Positions 9,572-17,583 of a DNA stretch of 64,000 nt are shown piece after piece (the first letter of the stretch is position 1; each line of letters opens with the position of its first letter). Under the pieces are notes generated by a model. It was not told the DNA's origin. It ran no database searches and was given only the letters and a program-made list of their open reading frames with translations. Position numbers and translations under genes: made by a program. This stretch comes from Burkholderia plantarii (GTDB lineage Bacteria; Pseudomonadota; Gammaproteobacteria; Burkholderiales; Burkholderiaceae). The stretch is from assembly GCF_001411805.1 (NCBI RefSeq), contig NZ_CP007213.1, positions 1,240,001 through 1,304,000 of the forward strand. Direction: 5' to 3'.

Positions 9572-10508
9572 GCGGTGCCGGCACGGCGCCGGCCGCCGGG
9601 TTGGCCTGCGCAGGCGCGGGCGCCGCGCGTGAGGCGGCCGGCCGCTCGGCGCGCAGGCGCTCCAGCGTGGCCTGCGCTCGCCGCAGCTCGGCCACGAGCG
9701 GCGGCGAAGCCGGCGTGATCGGCATCCGCACCTCGGCCGTGATGCCGTGCGTACACGACAGCATCGCCTTGATCGCGGCCGGGTTCGGCGCCGAGAACAG
9801 CAGCCGCAGCACCGGCTGCATCGCGTCGAAGCGCGACTGCGCCTCGGTCACGCGGCCCGCCTCGTGAAGCTGCTGCACCTCGACGAACAGGTCGGCGCAG
9901 ACGTGCACGCTCGCCAGCACGCCGCCCGCGCCGCCCGCCGCGAGACAGCGGGCGAACGCGTCGTCGGTGCCGCACAGCACCTCGAGCGGGGTGGCGCGCA
10001 GTGCCTCGAAGTGCGCCGGCACGCATTCCTTGATGCCGACCAGGTTCGGATGGCAGGCGAGTTGCGCGACGGTGGCCGGCTCGATCGTCACGCCGCAGCG
10101 ATGCGGCACGTCGTAGAGCATCACGGGGCGCCGCGTGCGTGCCGCGATCTGCCCGAAATGCCAGAGCAGGCCGGCCTGGCTCGGGCAGAGATAGGCGGGC
10201 GGCGGTACGAGATAGCCGGCCACGTCCTGCAGTTCCAGGCGGTCGATCTCGTCGACGAAATCGCGCGTGCTGATGCCGCCGACGCCGACGAACACGGGCA
10301 GCCGGCCGGCCGCGACGCCGGTGATGGCCTTCAGCGCGGCCGCGCGTTCCGCGTCGTCGAGCAGCGCGGCCTCGGCCGTGGTGCCGAGCGCGACGAAGCC
10401 GGCGATGCCGGTGTCGAGATACGAGGCCGTCAGCGCTTCGAGCGCGGCGAGGTCGAGCCGGCCGTCGCGAAACGGCGTGACGAGCGGGATCCAGATGCCC
10501 TTGAGCAT
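9552..10508 (-). CDS. Dihydrodipicolinate synthase-family lyase/aldolase
   Basis: 318-residue class I aldolase of the DapA/NanA family. Visible motifs: the GTTAE substrate loop at residues 42-46, Tyr132 in LYDVPHRCG, and the Schiff-base Lys160 in LVGIKE. These support pyruvate-dependent chemistry or a related dehydratase. GTTAE instead of GTTGE and the HR-C after the Tyr motif leave the exact substrate open, and it need not be the lysine-pathway enzyme. GGGAGG stands 7 nt before the ATG. The C-terminal 45 residues are Ala/Pro-rich and beyond the usual family length. A LysR gene lies upstream on the same strand, which suggests control of a dedicated catabolic step. Confidence 0.86.
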   Translation of the reverse strand: MLKGIWIPLVTPFRDGRLDLAALEALTASYLDTGIAGFVALGTTAEAALLDDAERAAALKAITGVAAGRLPVFVGVGGISTRDFVDEIDRLELQDVAGYLVPPPAYLCPSQAGLLWHFGQIAARTRRPVMLYDVPHRCGVTIEPATVAQLACHPNLVGIKECVPAHFEALRATPLEVLCGTDDAFARCLAAGGAGGVLASVHVCADLFVEVQQLHEAGRVTEAQSRFDAMQPVLRLLFSAPNPAAIKAMLSCTHGITAEVRMPITPASPPLVAELRRAQATLERLRAERPAASRAAPAPAQANPAAGAVPAPLSESRA

Positions 10509-10780
10509 GTCAGTGCCTCCCGGCGTGGCGGATGACGGGGCCGCGCGGGCGCGGGCGGGACGGCGGCGGAGGAACGGCGGACGGCGCGGTGGCCTGACGG
10601 TGGTTCATGCGATGGACGTTGACCCGGGCGGGTAGCGAGGATGTCGTCCAGCGTAGCGAGGCGCGCATTAAAACCGCGTAAAAAGCGGGGCGGCTCGCGT
10701 AAAGAGGTGGTGTGGGTGGACCGTGCGGTCGCGCTACGCGCACGGCACGATCGCCTTGGGGAAGGGAGGCCGGTGCTCGC

Positions 10781-11674
10781 TCAGGCCGCCCAGCCGTTGG
10801 CGATGCCCTGTTCGATCACGTCGAGGAACACGCGCTTCAGCGCGCTGCCGTCGTCGACCCAGATCAGCCCGAGCGGCGCGCGATACGACGGCAGCGCGAG
10901 CGGCCGCGCGACCACGTTCGGCGGCACGGCCGCGGCCGCCTCGGCCGGAATCAGGCCGATGCCGAGGCCGGCCGCGACGAGCGCGAGCATGGTGGTGTAT
11001 TCGCCGAGTTCACGCGCGATGTCGAGCGTGACCTCGCGCGCGCCGAGCGCCACCAGCAGCGCGTCGAAGAAGCCGGGTGCGTAGCGGCGCGCGAGCACGA
11101 ACGCGGGCTGGCCGCGCAGTTGCGCCGGCTCGATGTGCGCCAGCTGCGCGAACGCATGCGAGGCCGGCACGGCCACCACGAACGATTCCTCCATCACGAC
11201 GCGCGAGGCCAGCCCGCTGGCGGCGAGCGGCAGCCGCGCGATGCCGAAGTCGAGCGTGCCGCCGTGCAGCGCGGCGATCTGGTCCGGCGTCGACATGTCC
11301 TTCAGTTCGAGCGCGATGCGCGGGTAGCGCGCATGCATGGTGCGGATCAGCGTCGGCAGCAGCTTCGGCAGTACCGACGAGACGAAGCCGAGCCGCAGCG
11401 TGCCGATCTCGCCTTGCGCCGAGAGCCGCGCGACCTGCGCGGCGCGCGCGGCCTGTTCGAGCGTGGCGCGCGCCTCGGGCAGGAACAGGCGGCCGGCGTC
11501 GGTCAGTGCCACCTTGTGACGGTCGCGATCGAACAGGCGCACGCCGAGATCGGTTTCGAGCGCCTTGATCTGCATGCTCAACGCGGGCTGCACGATGCAA
11601 AGGCGCTCGGCCGCCCGGCCGAAATGCAGTTCTTCGGCGAGCGCGACGAAGGCGCCGAGATGTTTCAGTTCCAT
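10781..11674 (-). CDS. LysR-family transcriptional regulator
   Basis: 297 residues with the standard LysR layout: an N-terminal winged helix-turn-helix (MELKHLGAFVALAEELHFGRAAERLCIVQPALSMQIKALE) and a periplasmic-binding-protein-like effector domain from about residue 90. ATG 11674 begins the canonical MELKHL start; the open frame continues upstream but adds only Arg/Pro-rich sequence. It precedes the DapA-like gene on the same strand, with a 272-bp gap in which no other gene was seen, and may regulate it or itself. It resembles the BenM/CatM/CbbR-like group that acts on aromatic or organic acid genes, but the effector cannot be named. Confidence 0.88.
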   Translation of the reverse strand: MELKHLGAFVALAEELHFGRAAERLCIVQPALSMQIKALETDLGVRLFDRDRHKVALTDAGRLFLPEARATLEQAARAAQVARLSAQGEIGTLRLGFVSSVLPKLLPTLIRTMHARYPRIALELKDMSTPDQIAALHGGTLDFGIARLPLAASGLASRVVMEESFVVAVPASHAFAQLAHIEPAQLRGQPAFVLARRYAPGFFDALLVALGAREVTLDIARELGEYTTMLALVAAGLGIGLIPAEAAAAVPPNVVARPLALPSYRAPLGLIWVDDGSALKRVFLDVIEQGIANGWAA

Positions 11675-11887
11675 CCGGTCATGACCGCGTGAGAAACAGG
11701 GTGCCGGAATTTTACGCGGGCCTCGGCGCGCCGGCACCGGACGGGCGGGGATGGGGGCGTGTCGTCGGCATGCGCCGGCGGTCGCGTCGGCTGAGGGGCC
11801 ATCGTTCGAGACCGACGCTCGCGGGGCCAGTGGATCGCGCTGCAACGCGGCACGACGAGAGGCGCGCCGGCGATCGGCGGAAAACGC

Positions 11888-12163
11888 TCAGGATTGCATC
11901 CAGTTCTGCCCGTCGTGCCGGTCGATCAGGTCTTCCGCGTAGCGCAGCGAGGCACGGCGCGCGGCGCCGGCGCTCGGGAACGGCGGCGTCTCGCTGAGCT
12001 TGAAGGTATTGCTGAAAGTGAGCGTCGTGCCGGCGTCGCGCAGGCAGATCTTCACGGCGGCGTCGAAGCCGTTGTCGTTGTAACGGCCGGCGTTTTCCTG
12101 CGCGCCGGAATGCGGATAGATCAATGGGTAGATCTCGAAGCCGCGGTACAGATGCATGCTCAT
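11888..12163 (-). CDS. Small conserved protein, YRGF-type orphan domain
   Basis: 91 residues, function unknown. Sequence begins MSMHLYRGFEIYP, has a central stretch predicted as beta strands (FDAAVKICLRDAGTTLTFS), and ends PFPSAGAARRASLRYAEDLID. A good RBS (AGGAG, 8 nt before the ATG) supports expression. The same three landmarks (YRG-F/Y, a central strand region, S-x-x-AA-x-R-x-x-x-RYA-x-x-ID) occur in the gene at 14084, so the two are paralogues on either side of the cspA-infA pair. No catalytic motif, signal peptide or membrane segment. Possibly a stress-response accessory protein; this is context-based inference only. Confidence 0.7.
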   Translation of the reverse strand: MSMHLYRGFEIYPLIYPHSGAQENAGRYNDNGFDAAVKICLRDAGTTLTFSNTFKLSETPPFPSAGAARRASLRYAEDLIDRHDGQNWMQS

Positions 12164-12627
12164 GTCTGGCTCCTGACGGTGAGGGTACGGTAAGGCGATG
12201 AACGCGACATTCCATGCTGCAGGCGCGGCTCGCGCTTGCAGCATGGGTGCGGAAGGTCGATCGGGAGGGATGCCTGAATGCCGCGATCGATGCGGCTTGC
12301 AGTCAGGATGACGGAATGATCGAGACCTGACGATCCAATTTATCATACGCCGATTGCCGTCATCTCCCGCGATTTAAATTTCTCGACGGCGCGGTTTTCG
12401 CTTGATTCGGCTCATGCACGATACGGGTCGTGGATGCAACGCGCGCGTGGGTTCGTGGCGAACCGGATCGACAGGTTCGCAGCGGCGGCACGGCCCTGTC
12501 GCGACAATTCGCGATCGCGATCGCGCGGCGTGCCGAACGGTTTTCGGTGCGATTTTCCGGCTCGGTTTTTCGACCTGTATTCAGCCTGATCCGCACCGGC
12601 GCGAAGCACCCGGCGCACCGAAACAAC
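12164..12627. other. Intergenic region without recognised gene
   Basis: Divergent region between the small orphan gene and the cspA promoter. It contains overlapping GCGATCGC palindromes near 12510-12530 and pyrimidine-rich stretches. No reading frame with an RBS or recognisable protein was found on either strand. Confidence 0.5.
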
Positions 12628-12656
12628 TTGACCAAATCGACAACAGCGCGTAAGGT
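12628..12656 (+). promoter_or_regulatory. Candidate sigma70 promoter of cspA
   Basis: TTGACC at 12628-12633, a 17-bp spacer, and TAAGGT at 12651-12656. The -35 is close to consensus and the -10 weak. Transcription would start near 12663, giving a leader of about 139 nt before cspA. Confidence 0.5.
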
Positions 12657-12662
12657 CTACGG

Positions 12663-12801
12663 CTGAAGTCTTCAAGAAGCGCGATTGCTGCTCATCATTG
12701 ACCGCGGACCGCGGTATTCGTTGTCCTCTCCCTCCTTGATCTTTCCGCACCCTGCCTGAGCGGGCGCGGAGCTTCGTTCGTCATTTACTCAAAGGAGCAT
12801 C
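12663..12801 (+). promoter_or_regulatory. Long 5' leader of cspA
   Basis: Untranslated leader of about 139 nt, comparable in length to the cold-sensing leader of Escherichia coli cspA. It contains a perfect 7-bp inverted repeat ACCGCGG-A-CCGCGGT at 12701-12715, a pyrimidine-rich tract (12721-12745) and ends with AAAGGAG 4 nt before the ATG. A temperature-dependent structural switch is plausible but was not modelled. Confidence 0.45.
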
Positions 12802-13005
12802 ATGGATACCGGTATCGTCAAGTGGTTCAACGACAGCAAGGGTTTTGGTTTCATCTCGCCGGACAACGGCAAGGATGACCTGTTCGCCCATTTTTCCGAA
12901 ATTCGCGGCGACGGCTTCCGTTCGCTGGCCGAAGGCCAGCGCGTGAGCTTCGAGACGAAGGTCGGCCAGAAGGGCCTGCAAGCGGCCAACATCACGCCGC
13001 TCTGA
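12802..13005 (+). CDS. cspA: Cold-shock protein, CspA family
   Basis: 67-residue single OB-fold RNA/ssDNA chaperone. RNP1 is KGFGFI (residues 13-18) and RNP2 DLFAHF (26-31); the N-terminus [18 protein letters not shown] is canonical. It melts mRNA secondary structure, particularly at low temperature. Strong RBS AAAGGAG upstream, long leader with its own promoter, and a terminator-like hairpin 60 bp after the stop. The next gene encodes translation initiation factor IF-1, so two small OB-fold RNA-binding proteins of translation sit side by side. Confidence 0.96.
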   Translation: MDTGIVKWFNDSKGFGFISPDNGKDDLFAHFSEIRGDGFRSLAEGQRVSFETKVGQKGLQAANITPL

Positions 13006-13065
13006 GCCGCGTCGAGCGCTCTGAAATCGTATCGCGCATCGCGCGGCAAGCGCACGATGCCTTTG

Positions 13066-13091
13066 GCGATGCCGCCTCCTGGCATCGCTTT
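13066..13091 (+). terminator. Intrinsic-type terminator after cspA
   Basis: Perfect 8-bp stem GCGATGCC / GGCATCGC (13066-13073 and 13081-13088), loop GCCTCCT, followed by only TTT. It separates cspA from the infA gene. Confidence 0.6.
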
Positions 13092-13277
13092 CAAGCGGGC
13101 GGCGCCGAAGTCCACGCCCCCGGCAGCATCCTGCCGGCATGGTTGCGCCGGCCGGCAAGCGTTGAAGATCACGATCGATCGGCACCCGGTGCCGCATGTC
13201 GCGCCGGGTTTCGCGCCTCGCGCGGCATTGGCGTTTGCACGCCGTGCCGCCCTCACTCAGTCAACGGAGAGATCAAT

Positions 13278-13544
13278 TTGGCGAAGGAAGAACTGCTGGA
13301 ACTGGACGGCGTCGTCGAGGAAGTATTGCCCGACAGCCGCTATCGCGTGACGCTCGAAAACGGCGTCGTGGTGGGCGCCTACGCGTCCGGAAGATTGCGC
13401 AAGAACCATATCCGGATTCTTGCCGGCGATCGCGTCCGGCTCGAACTTTCGCCCTACGATCTGACCAAAGGCCGGATCAACTATCGTCACAAGGACGAAC
13501 GTGCCGGAGCGAGCGCGCCGCGCGCGCGCACCTTCCGGCGCTGA
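13278..13544 (+). CDS. infA: Translation initiation factor IF-1 (second-type copy)
   Basis: 88-residue OB-fold protein binding the A site of the 30S subunit during initiation. The body [24 protein letters not shown] ... [30 protein letters not shown] is unmistakable. About 15 extra C-terminal residues ([15 protein letters not shown]) go beyond the usual 71-72-residue IF-1. The start is TTG at 13278 with GGAGAG 6 nt upstream; no ATG or GTG exists in the right place, and MAKEE-like sequence begins exactly here. Burkholderia genomes usually carry a ribosomal-operon infA plus this extended form near a cold-shock gene, so it may be a condition-specific copy. Confidence 0.93.
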   Translation: MAKEELLELDGVVEEVLPDSRYRVTLENGVVVGAYASGRLRKNHIRILAGDRVRLELSPYDLTKGRINYRHKDERAGASAPRARTFRR

Positions 13545-14083
13545 GTCGCGCATCGTTCCACGCGCGGCACGGCATGTGCCTCGCGGCTTCACCGACAACG
13601 ACGACGATACGGCGTGCCGCCCGCGGCGCGACCGACGGTGAAGCCGGCGAAGCGGCCCCTGAAACGGGTGGGCCGTTTCGATCAAACTCGACGCTGACGC
13701 AGCGCGGGTCGACACGGATTCGTGTCGTATTCTTGAATCGTGGCAAGGCGACGTGAGCGTCGCGCCCCGAACCCCGAGGTTGCCGTAGCGAGCCCGCGCA
13801 TGCGATGCCGGCTCGCGTGCTTCCACGCCGATTCGCTCGCCGATTTCCACGTCGATTTCCACGTCGATTCGTTTCGATGGCTCGCCGCCGGCGTATTTTC
13901 GCTTGCCCATCCCGTTTTTTTGCTCGGAATCGTCCGGGCGACACCGGCTCAGACCCGATTTTCCCCGCCCGCCGCGCAGGATTGCCGGCGGTGCGAGCCC
14001 ATAACGGCAGGATTCCTGACGATCAACCGGCCATGCCGGACCGTGTCACTACCGATCCATGCTCATGACAATATTCACTCATC
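13545..14083. other. Intergenic region: weak hairpin and 12-bp tandem repeat
   Basis: No gene recognised. A 6-bp hairpin CGGCCC/GGGCCG followed by TTT (13653-13678) may end infA transcription. A 12-bp unit GATTTCCACGTC occurs twice in tandem at 13842-13865, followed by a partial third copy. Confidence 0.45.
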
Positions 14084-14308
14084 ATGCAACAAGCCAACAT
14101 CAAACAATATCGCGGATACGCGGTTGCCCCTTCGGTCCACCGTCTGCCTGACGGCTGCTTTTCCTCCAACCTGACGCTCACGCGTGTTGATCCGCGCGGC
14201 GGGCCGATGTGCTACGAGTTCTACTCGCTCGACTATTTCGGCAGCGAAGAAGCCGCGCTGCGCCATTCGAGCCGCTACGCGTGCCACTGGATCGACACGC
14301 GGGGCTGA
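14084..14308 (+). CDS. Small conserved protein, YRGY-type orphan domain
   Basis: 74 residues, function unknown. It contains QYRGYAVAPSVHRLPDGCF, a central segment with LTLTRVDPRGG, and the C-terminal helix EEAALRHSSRYACHWID. These are the same landmarks as in the gene at 11888-12163 on the other side of cspA-infA, so the pair are diverged paralogues. No signal peptide or membrane helix. The RBS before the ATG is poor, but the homology to its paralogue supports the frame. The 270 bp after it, up to 14578, hold no evident gene. Confidence 0.65.
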   Translation: MQQANIKQYRGYAVAPSVHRLPDGCFSSNLTLTRVDPRGGPMCYEFYSLDYFGSEEAALRHSSRYACHWIDTRG

Positions 14309-14578
14309 ACCTGCGGTCCGCTTCCACTGCTTCCGCCTCGTGCCGCTGCCGGCGTGCAATGCCGTCGGGCTTGCGAGTCGTGGCGGGTGGCTGGCGTGGT
14401 TGGCGATCACGATCTCGTGCGCCTGCACCCGGGCCGGCCGCATCCCCTTTCCCGAGGCACCTGACGGCCGGCACGGCTCGGTGCCGTGGGTCCGCCATCG
14501 GCTTTTGTCCCGACGCCATCGCGCACCATCGCGCGCCATTCATTCGACGCACGGTGACGATCAGTCGGCCCGACCGCC

Positions 14579-16009
14579 TCAATCGGTTCCGGCCAGCAGC
14601 CAGTCCGCCAGTTCGTCGAATACGGGGCGCCAGTCTCCCGTTTCGCGCTGGCGCAGCACGACCACCTCCGGCAGCCAGCGCGTCCCGCGTCCGCCGTTGC
14701 CCCAGCGCCAGTCTCCCGACGCGTTGACGGCCACGCAGGTGCGCGCGCCGAGCAGCGCGGCCAGGTTTGCGACGACCGAATCGACGGCAACCACCGCGTC
14801 GAGTTCGCGGATGCAGGCGGCCGTGTCGCCGAAATCGGCGATGTCGGGCGCGTAGCGGCGCATGCCGTGCGGCAGGCCGCCGGCGAGCGCCTCGGCGGCG
14901 GGATGGTGCAGGCTCACGAACTGCACGCGCGCGGCCAGCACCGGGTTCGCCGCCAGTCGCTCGACGTCCGCGCGCGGCAGGCTGCGCCGTGCGGCCCAGC
15001 AGCGCGTCCCGGCGTCGAGTTCGGGCCGGTGGCGCTGCGAGCAGTCGTAAAACAATCCCACCAGCTTGCGGCCCGGCGCGGCGGCGCGCATCCCGCGAGC
15101 CCACAGCGCCGCGGCCCGCGCGCGCTCGGGCGGCACGCGCAGATAGGGCTCGAAACGCGCGCGCGGGTTCGCGCGGGCGGCGTCGAGCAGCGGCAGGTGC
15201 AGGAGCGTGGCGTGCCGGTCCGGCGCGAACACCGCGATCTCGCGGCGCAGCGAGTCGGGCAGCGGCTCGTCGATCGTCAGCGGGCGCGGCGCATCCACCA
15301 CGCGGCAGTCGGGCAGCGACGCGCGCACCAGCGGCAGCAGCGGCGTATCGCAGGTGATCATGAGCCGCGCGCCCGCATGCAGCCAGTCGCGCGCGCAGGC
15401 GAGCAGCAGCAGCTGGTCGCCGAAGCCGAGCTGATGCGTGACCAGCACGCGCCGGCCGGCCGGGTCGCCGCCGCTCCACGGCGCGATGCCGGCGGGACGA
15501 TAGCAGCCGCTCGAGGCCGGGTCCTCGCCGCGTCGCAGCCAGGCCTGGAAGCCGGCCGGCTCGCCGCGCCGGAGCCGCGCCTCGCCGAGCCGGTGCGCGG
15601 CAAGCGCGGCGGTGGCGGGGTCGCGTTCGGCGCTCGCCCGGAACAGCGCCGCGTCGAGCAGGCGGATCGCGCCGTCGAGGTCGCCGGCCATCGCCAGTTC
15701 TTGGCCAAGCCGCGCGTCGAGTCGCCCGCGCTGCGCCGCCAGCGCCGCATGGCGGCGCAGCGCGTCGGCGGCCTCGCGGTGCCGGCCCGCCAGCGACAGG
15801 GCGCGGACCCGCATCTCGATGAACTCGACGGCGCCCGGATCGATCGCGAGCGCGCGCTCGGCCCACGGCAGCAACTCGTCCTCGCGGCGCTGCGCGGTCA
15901 GTTGCCGGCAGATCTCGCGCAGGAACGGCGGAATCCCGCCGTCGCGCGCGGGGCGGGCGAGCGGGACGCCGAACCAGGGGTGGGGCGGGAGCGTCGAAGT
16001 CGGGCGCAT
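14579..16009 (-). CDS. TPR-containing glycosyltransferase-like protein
   Basis: About 476 residues. The N-terminal third is helical and repeat-like (ALAIDPGAVEFIEMRVRALSLAGRHREAADALRRH and following), consistent with tetratricopeptide repeats. The C-terminal half resembles GT-B-fold proteins of the GT9/GT41 type: VLVTHQLGFGDQLLLLACARDWL after the repeats, then VGLFYDCSQRHRPELD and a DAVVAVDSVVANLAALLGA segment that matches the usual donor-binding region. The start at 16009 opens at MRPTSTLPPHPWFG. No signal peptide. Similar proteins glycosylate flagellin or build cell-surface glycans, but substrate and partner are unknown here and no glycan cluster surrounds it. Confidence 0.7.
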   Translation of the reverse strand: MRPTSTLPPHPWFGVPLARPARDGGIPPFLREICRQLTAQRREDELLPWAERALAIDPGAVEFIEMRVRALSLAGRHREAADALRRHAALAAQRGRLDARLGQELAMAGDLDGAIRLLDAALFRASAERDPATAALAAHRLGEARLRRGEPAGFQAWLRRGEDPASSGCYRPAGIAPWSGGDPAGRRVLVTHQLGFGDQLLLLACARDWLHAGARLMITCDTPLLPLVRASLPDCRVVDAPRPLTIDEPLPDSLRREIAVFAPDRHATLLHLPLLDAARANPRARFEPYLRVPPERARAAALWARGMRAAAPGRKLVGLFYDCSQRHRPELDAGTRCWAARRSLPRADVERLAANPVLAARVQFVSLHHPAAEALAGGLPHGMRRYAPDIADFGDTAACIRELDAVVAVDSVVANLAALLGARTCVAVNASGDWRWGNGGRGTRWLPEVVVLRQRETGDWRPVFDELADWLLAGTD

Positions 16010-16439
16010 GGGGCGTAGGCTCGGGCAGCGTGTTGATCCGGGTGCCGGCGCGGTCCGGACCGCGACCGACGGCGAACGGCCGGCGCCATGCATGACGCGG
16101 GGCCAGCGTGCATGGCCGCATCGGCTAACGGCTGGCATGCCGCGATGCAAGGCGTCGTGGCGAACCGCCCGAGCGCCCGATACGGCCGGGACGCGGGGCG
16201 CGCGACCCTCCCAGTGTAGGAAACCGGCGTGCGAATGGCGAACCGGCATCGGCGAACTGGCATCGGGGCGCCGCCACCCGGGCCGCCACCGGCCGCTGGC
16301 GATGCCCGCCCCGTGCCGCCCGGGCCCGGCCGGCGCCCGGATCGCCACGCCCCGGCTCGATTCCGGAATTAATGCATCTGACACGCGCGGCTGCGATAAT
16401 CGGCGCACGAACGAATCTGACGTTTCATGGAGGTGACCG
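16010..16439. other. Divergent intergenic region upstream of ppk2
   Basis: Shared upstream region of the TPR protein and ppk2. It holds the 10-bp palindrome ATTCCGGAAT (16360-16369) and a GATAAT -10-like element at 16395-16400. Reading frames crossing it are Arg/Pro-rich and have no RBS. Confidence 0.45.
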
Positions 16440-17375
16440 ATGACCGACCCTCGAATCGAAGGCGACGCCGCCGAATTGCTAGCTCAGGAGCGCCAGCGCC
16501 GCCTGGAGGAAGATCTCGTCGATGCCTATGACGAAGAACTCGAAATGGAGCTCGACGACCGCCGCTTCGACGATCCGGACGCGATCTTCACGGCCGAGCG
16601 TCGCGAGGCGCGCAAGCAGTATTTCCGCGAACTGTTCCGCCTGCAGGGCGAACTCGTCAAGCTGCAGGACTGGGTGGTCGCCACCGGCCACCGGATGGTG
16701 GTGATCTTCGAAGGCCGCGACGCGGCCGGCAAGGGCGGTGCGATCAAGCGCATCACGCAGCGTCTGAACCCGCGCGTGTGCCGGGTGGCCGCGCTGCCGG
16801 CGCCGAACAACCGCGAACGCACGCAGTGGTACTTCCAGCGCTACGTCGCGCACCTGCCGGCCGGCGGCGAGATGGTGCTGTTCGATCGCAGCTGGTACAA
16901 CCGCGCCGGCGTGGAGCGCGTGATGAACTTCTGCACCGACGCCGAATACGAGGAATTCTTCCGCTCGGTGCCCGAGTTCGAGAAGATGCTCGTGCGCAGC
17001 GGCATCCAGATCGTCAAGTACTGGTTCTCGATTACCGACGAAGAGCAGGAAACGCGCTTCCAGAGCCGCATCGAGGATCCGCTCAAGCAGTGGAAGCTGA
17101 GCCCGATGGACCTCGAGAGCCGCCGCCGCTGGGAAGCCTACACGATCGCCAAGGAGGAGATGCTGGCCCGCACGCATATCCCCGAGGCGCCGTGGTGGGT
17201 GGTGCAGGCCGTCGACAAGAAGCGCGCGCGCCTGAACTGCATCGACCATCTGCTGAGCCTCGTGCCTTACCACGAGGTCGAGCGCGAGCCGGTGCAACTG
17301 CCCGAGCGTGTCCACCACGCCGATTATCTGCGCCGGCCGGTTCCGGAGGAGATGATCGTTCCCGAGCGCTATTGA
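16440..17375 (+). CDS. ppk2: Polyphosphate kinase 2
   Basis: 311-residue class of PPK2 enzyme, which phosphorylates nucleotides using inorganic polyphosphate or runs the reverse reaction. Walker A GRDAAGKGG at residues 92-100, lid/Walker B region FDRSWYNRAGVERVM from residue 148, and the KYWFSITDEEQ segment all match the PPK2 family. The acidic N-terminal 50 residues precede the core. GGAGG stands 6 nt before the ATG. Downstream, 22 bp after the stop, begins the promoter/leader of ilvA, so read-through into ilvA would also be subject to its attenuator. Preference for GDP versus ADP was not assigned. Confidence 0.93.
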   Translation: MTDPRIEGDAAELLAQERQRRLEEDLVDAYDEELEMELDDRRFDDPDAIFTAERREARKQYFRELFRLQGELVKLQDWVVATGHRMVVIFEGRDAAGKGGAIKRITQRLNPRVCRVAALPAPNNRERTQWYFQRYVAHLPAGGEMVLFDRSWYNRAGVERVMNFCTDAEYEEFFRSVPEFEKMLVRSGIQIVKYWFSITDEEQETRFQSRIEDPLKQWKLSPMDLESRRRWEAYTIAKEEMLARTHIPEAPWWVVQAVDKKRARLNCIDHLLSLVPYHEVEREPVQLPERVHHADYLRRPVPEEMIVPERY

Positions 17376-17396
17376 GCAGCCCGGACCGGGCGGGGA

Positions 17397-17425
17397 TTGA
17401 CAAAGCACGCCGCATCACGGATGCT
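17397..17425 (+). promoter_or_regulatory. Candidate promoter of the ilvA leader
   Basis: Perfect -35 TTGACA (17397-17402), a 17-bp spacer, and a weak -10 GATGCT (17420-17425). Predicted transcription start about 17431-17433 coincides with the leader-peptide ATG, which would make the leader transcript nearly leaderless. Confidence 0.5.
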
Positions 17426-17432
17426 CTCGCAC

Positions 17433-17495
17433 ATGAACCGTCACGCCTTCCCGATCGCGCAGATTATTCGCACCATTCATCGAATGGTGGGTTAG
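17433..17495 (+). CDS. ilvA leader peptide (Ile-rich, attenuator)
   Basis: 20-codon frame whose product contains PIAQIIRTIHR, with four Ile codons (17454, 17463, 17466, 17475) and one Thr codon (17472). Three of the Ile codons are ATT, uncommon in this GC-rich genome. It ends with TAG at 17493-17495, immediately before a terminator and 88 bp before threonine deaminase, the first enzyme of isoleucine synthesis. No good Shine-Dalgarno is present, although an in-frame ATG at 17421 also exists. Identification as a regulatory leader rests on position, codon content and the mutually exclusive RNA stems described separately. It is too short for routine gene finding. Confidence 0.72.
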   Translation: MNRHAFPIAQIIRTIHRMVG

Positions 17496-17541
17496 CGCGC
17501 GCAGGAAGCCGACACGAAACCCGCCCCCGAGGCGGGTTTTT
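17471..17541 (+). promoter_or_regulatory. Transcription attenuator of ilvA (stems 1:2, 2:3, 3:4)
   Basis: Segment 1 CACCATTC (17471-17478) pairs perfectly with GAATGGTG (17482-17489). Segment 2, shifted to GGTGGGTT (17486-17493), can instead pair with AACCCGCC (17518-17525) over 8 bp with one G-U. Segment 3 AAACCCGCC (17517-17525) pairs perfectly with segment 4 GGCGGGTTT (17531-17539). Ribosomes stalled on the Ile/Thr codons at 17463-17477 would cover segment 1, freeing segment 2 to form the antiterminator 2:3. With ample charged tRNA-Ile the 1:2 and 3:4 stems form and transcription stops. Confidence 0.75.
17517..17541 (+). terminator. Rho-independent terminator in the ilvA leader
   Basis: Perfect 9-bp GC-rich stem (17517-17525 with 17531-17539), loop CCCGA, and a run of five T at 17537-17541. 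It lies between the leader-peptide stop and the ilvA start, as required for attenuation. Confidence 0.85.
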
Positions 17542-17583
17542 CATATCCGTCTCCGGGCATGAATCCCAAGCCAGGAGCGCCCG

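Noticed and set aside
12480..12540. Overlapping GCGATCGC palindromes
   Set aside because: This octamer is common in GC-rich genomes and does not by itself mark a regulatory site.
13842..13865. 12-bp tandem repeat GATTTCCACGTC
   Set aside because: Two copies only; no gene or known element associated.
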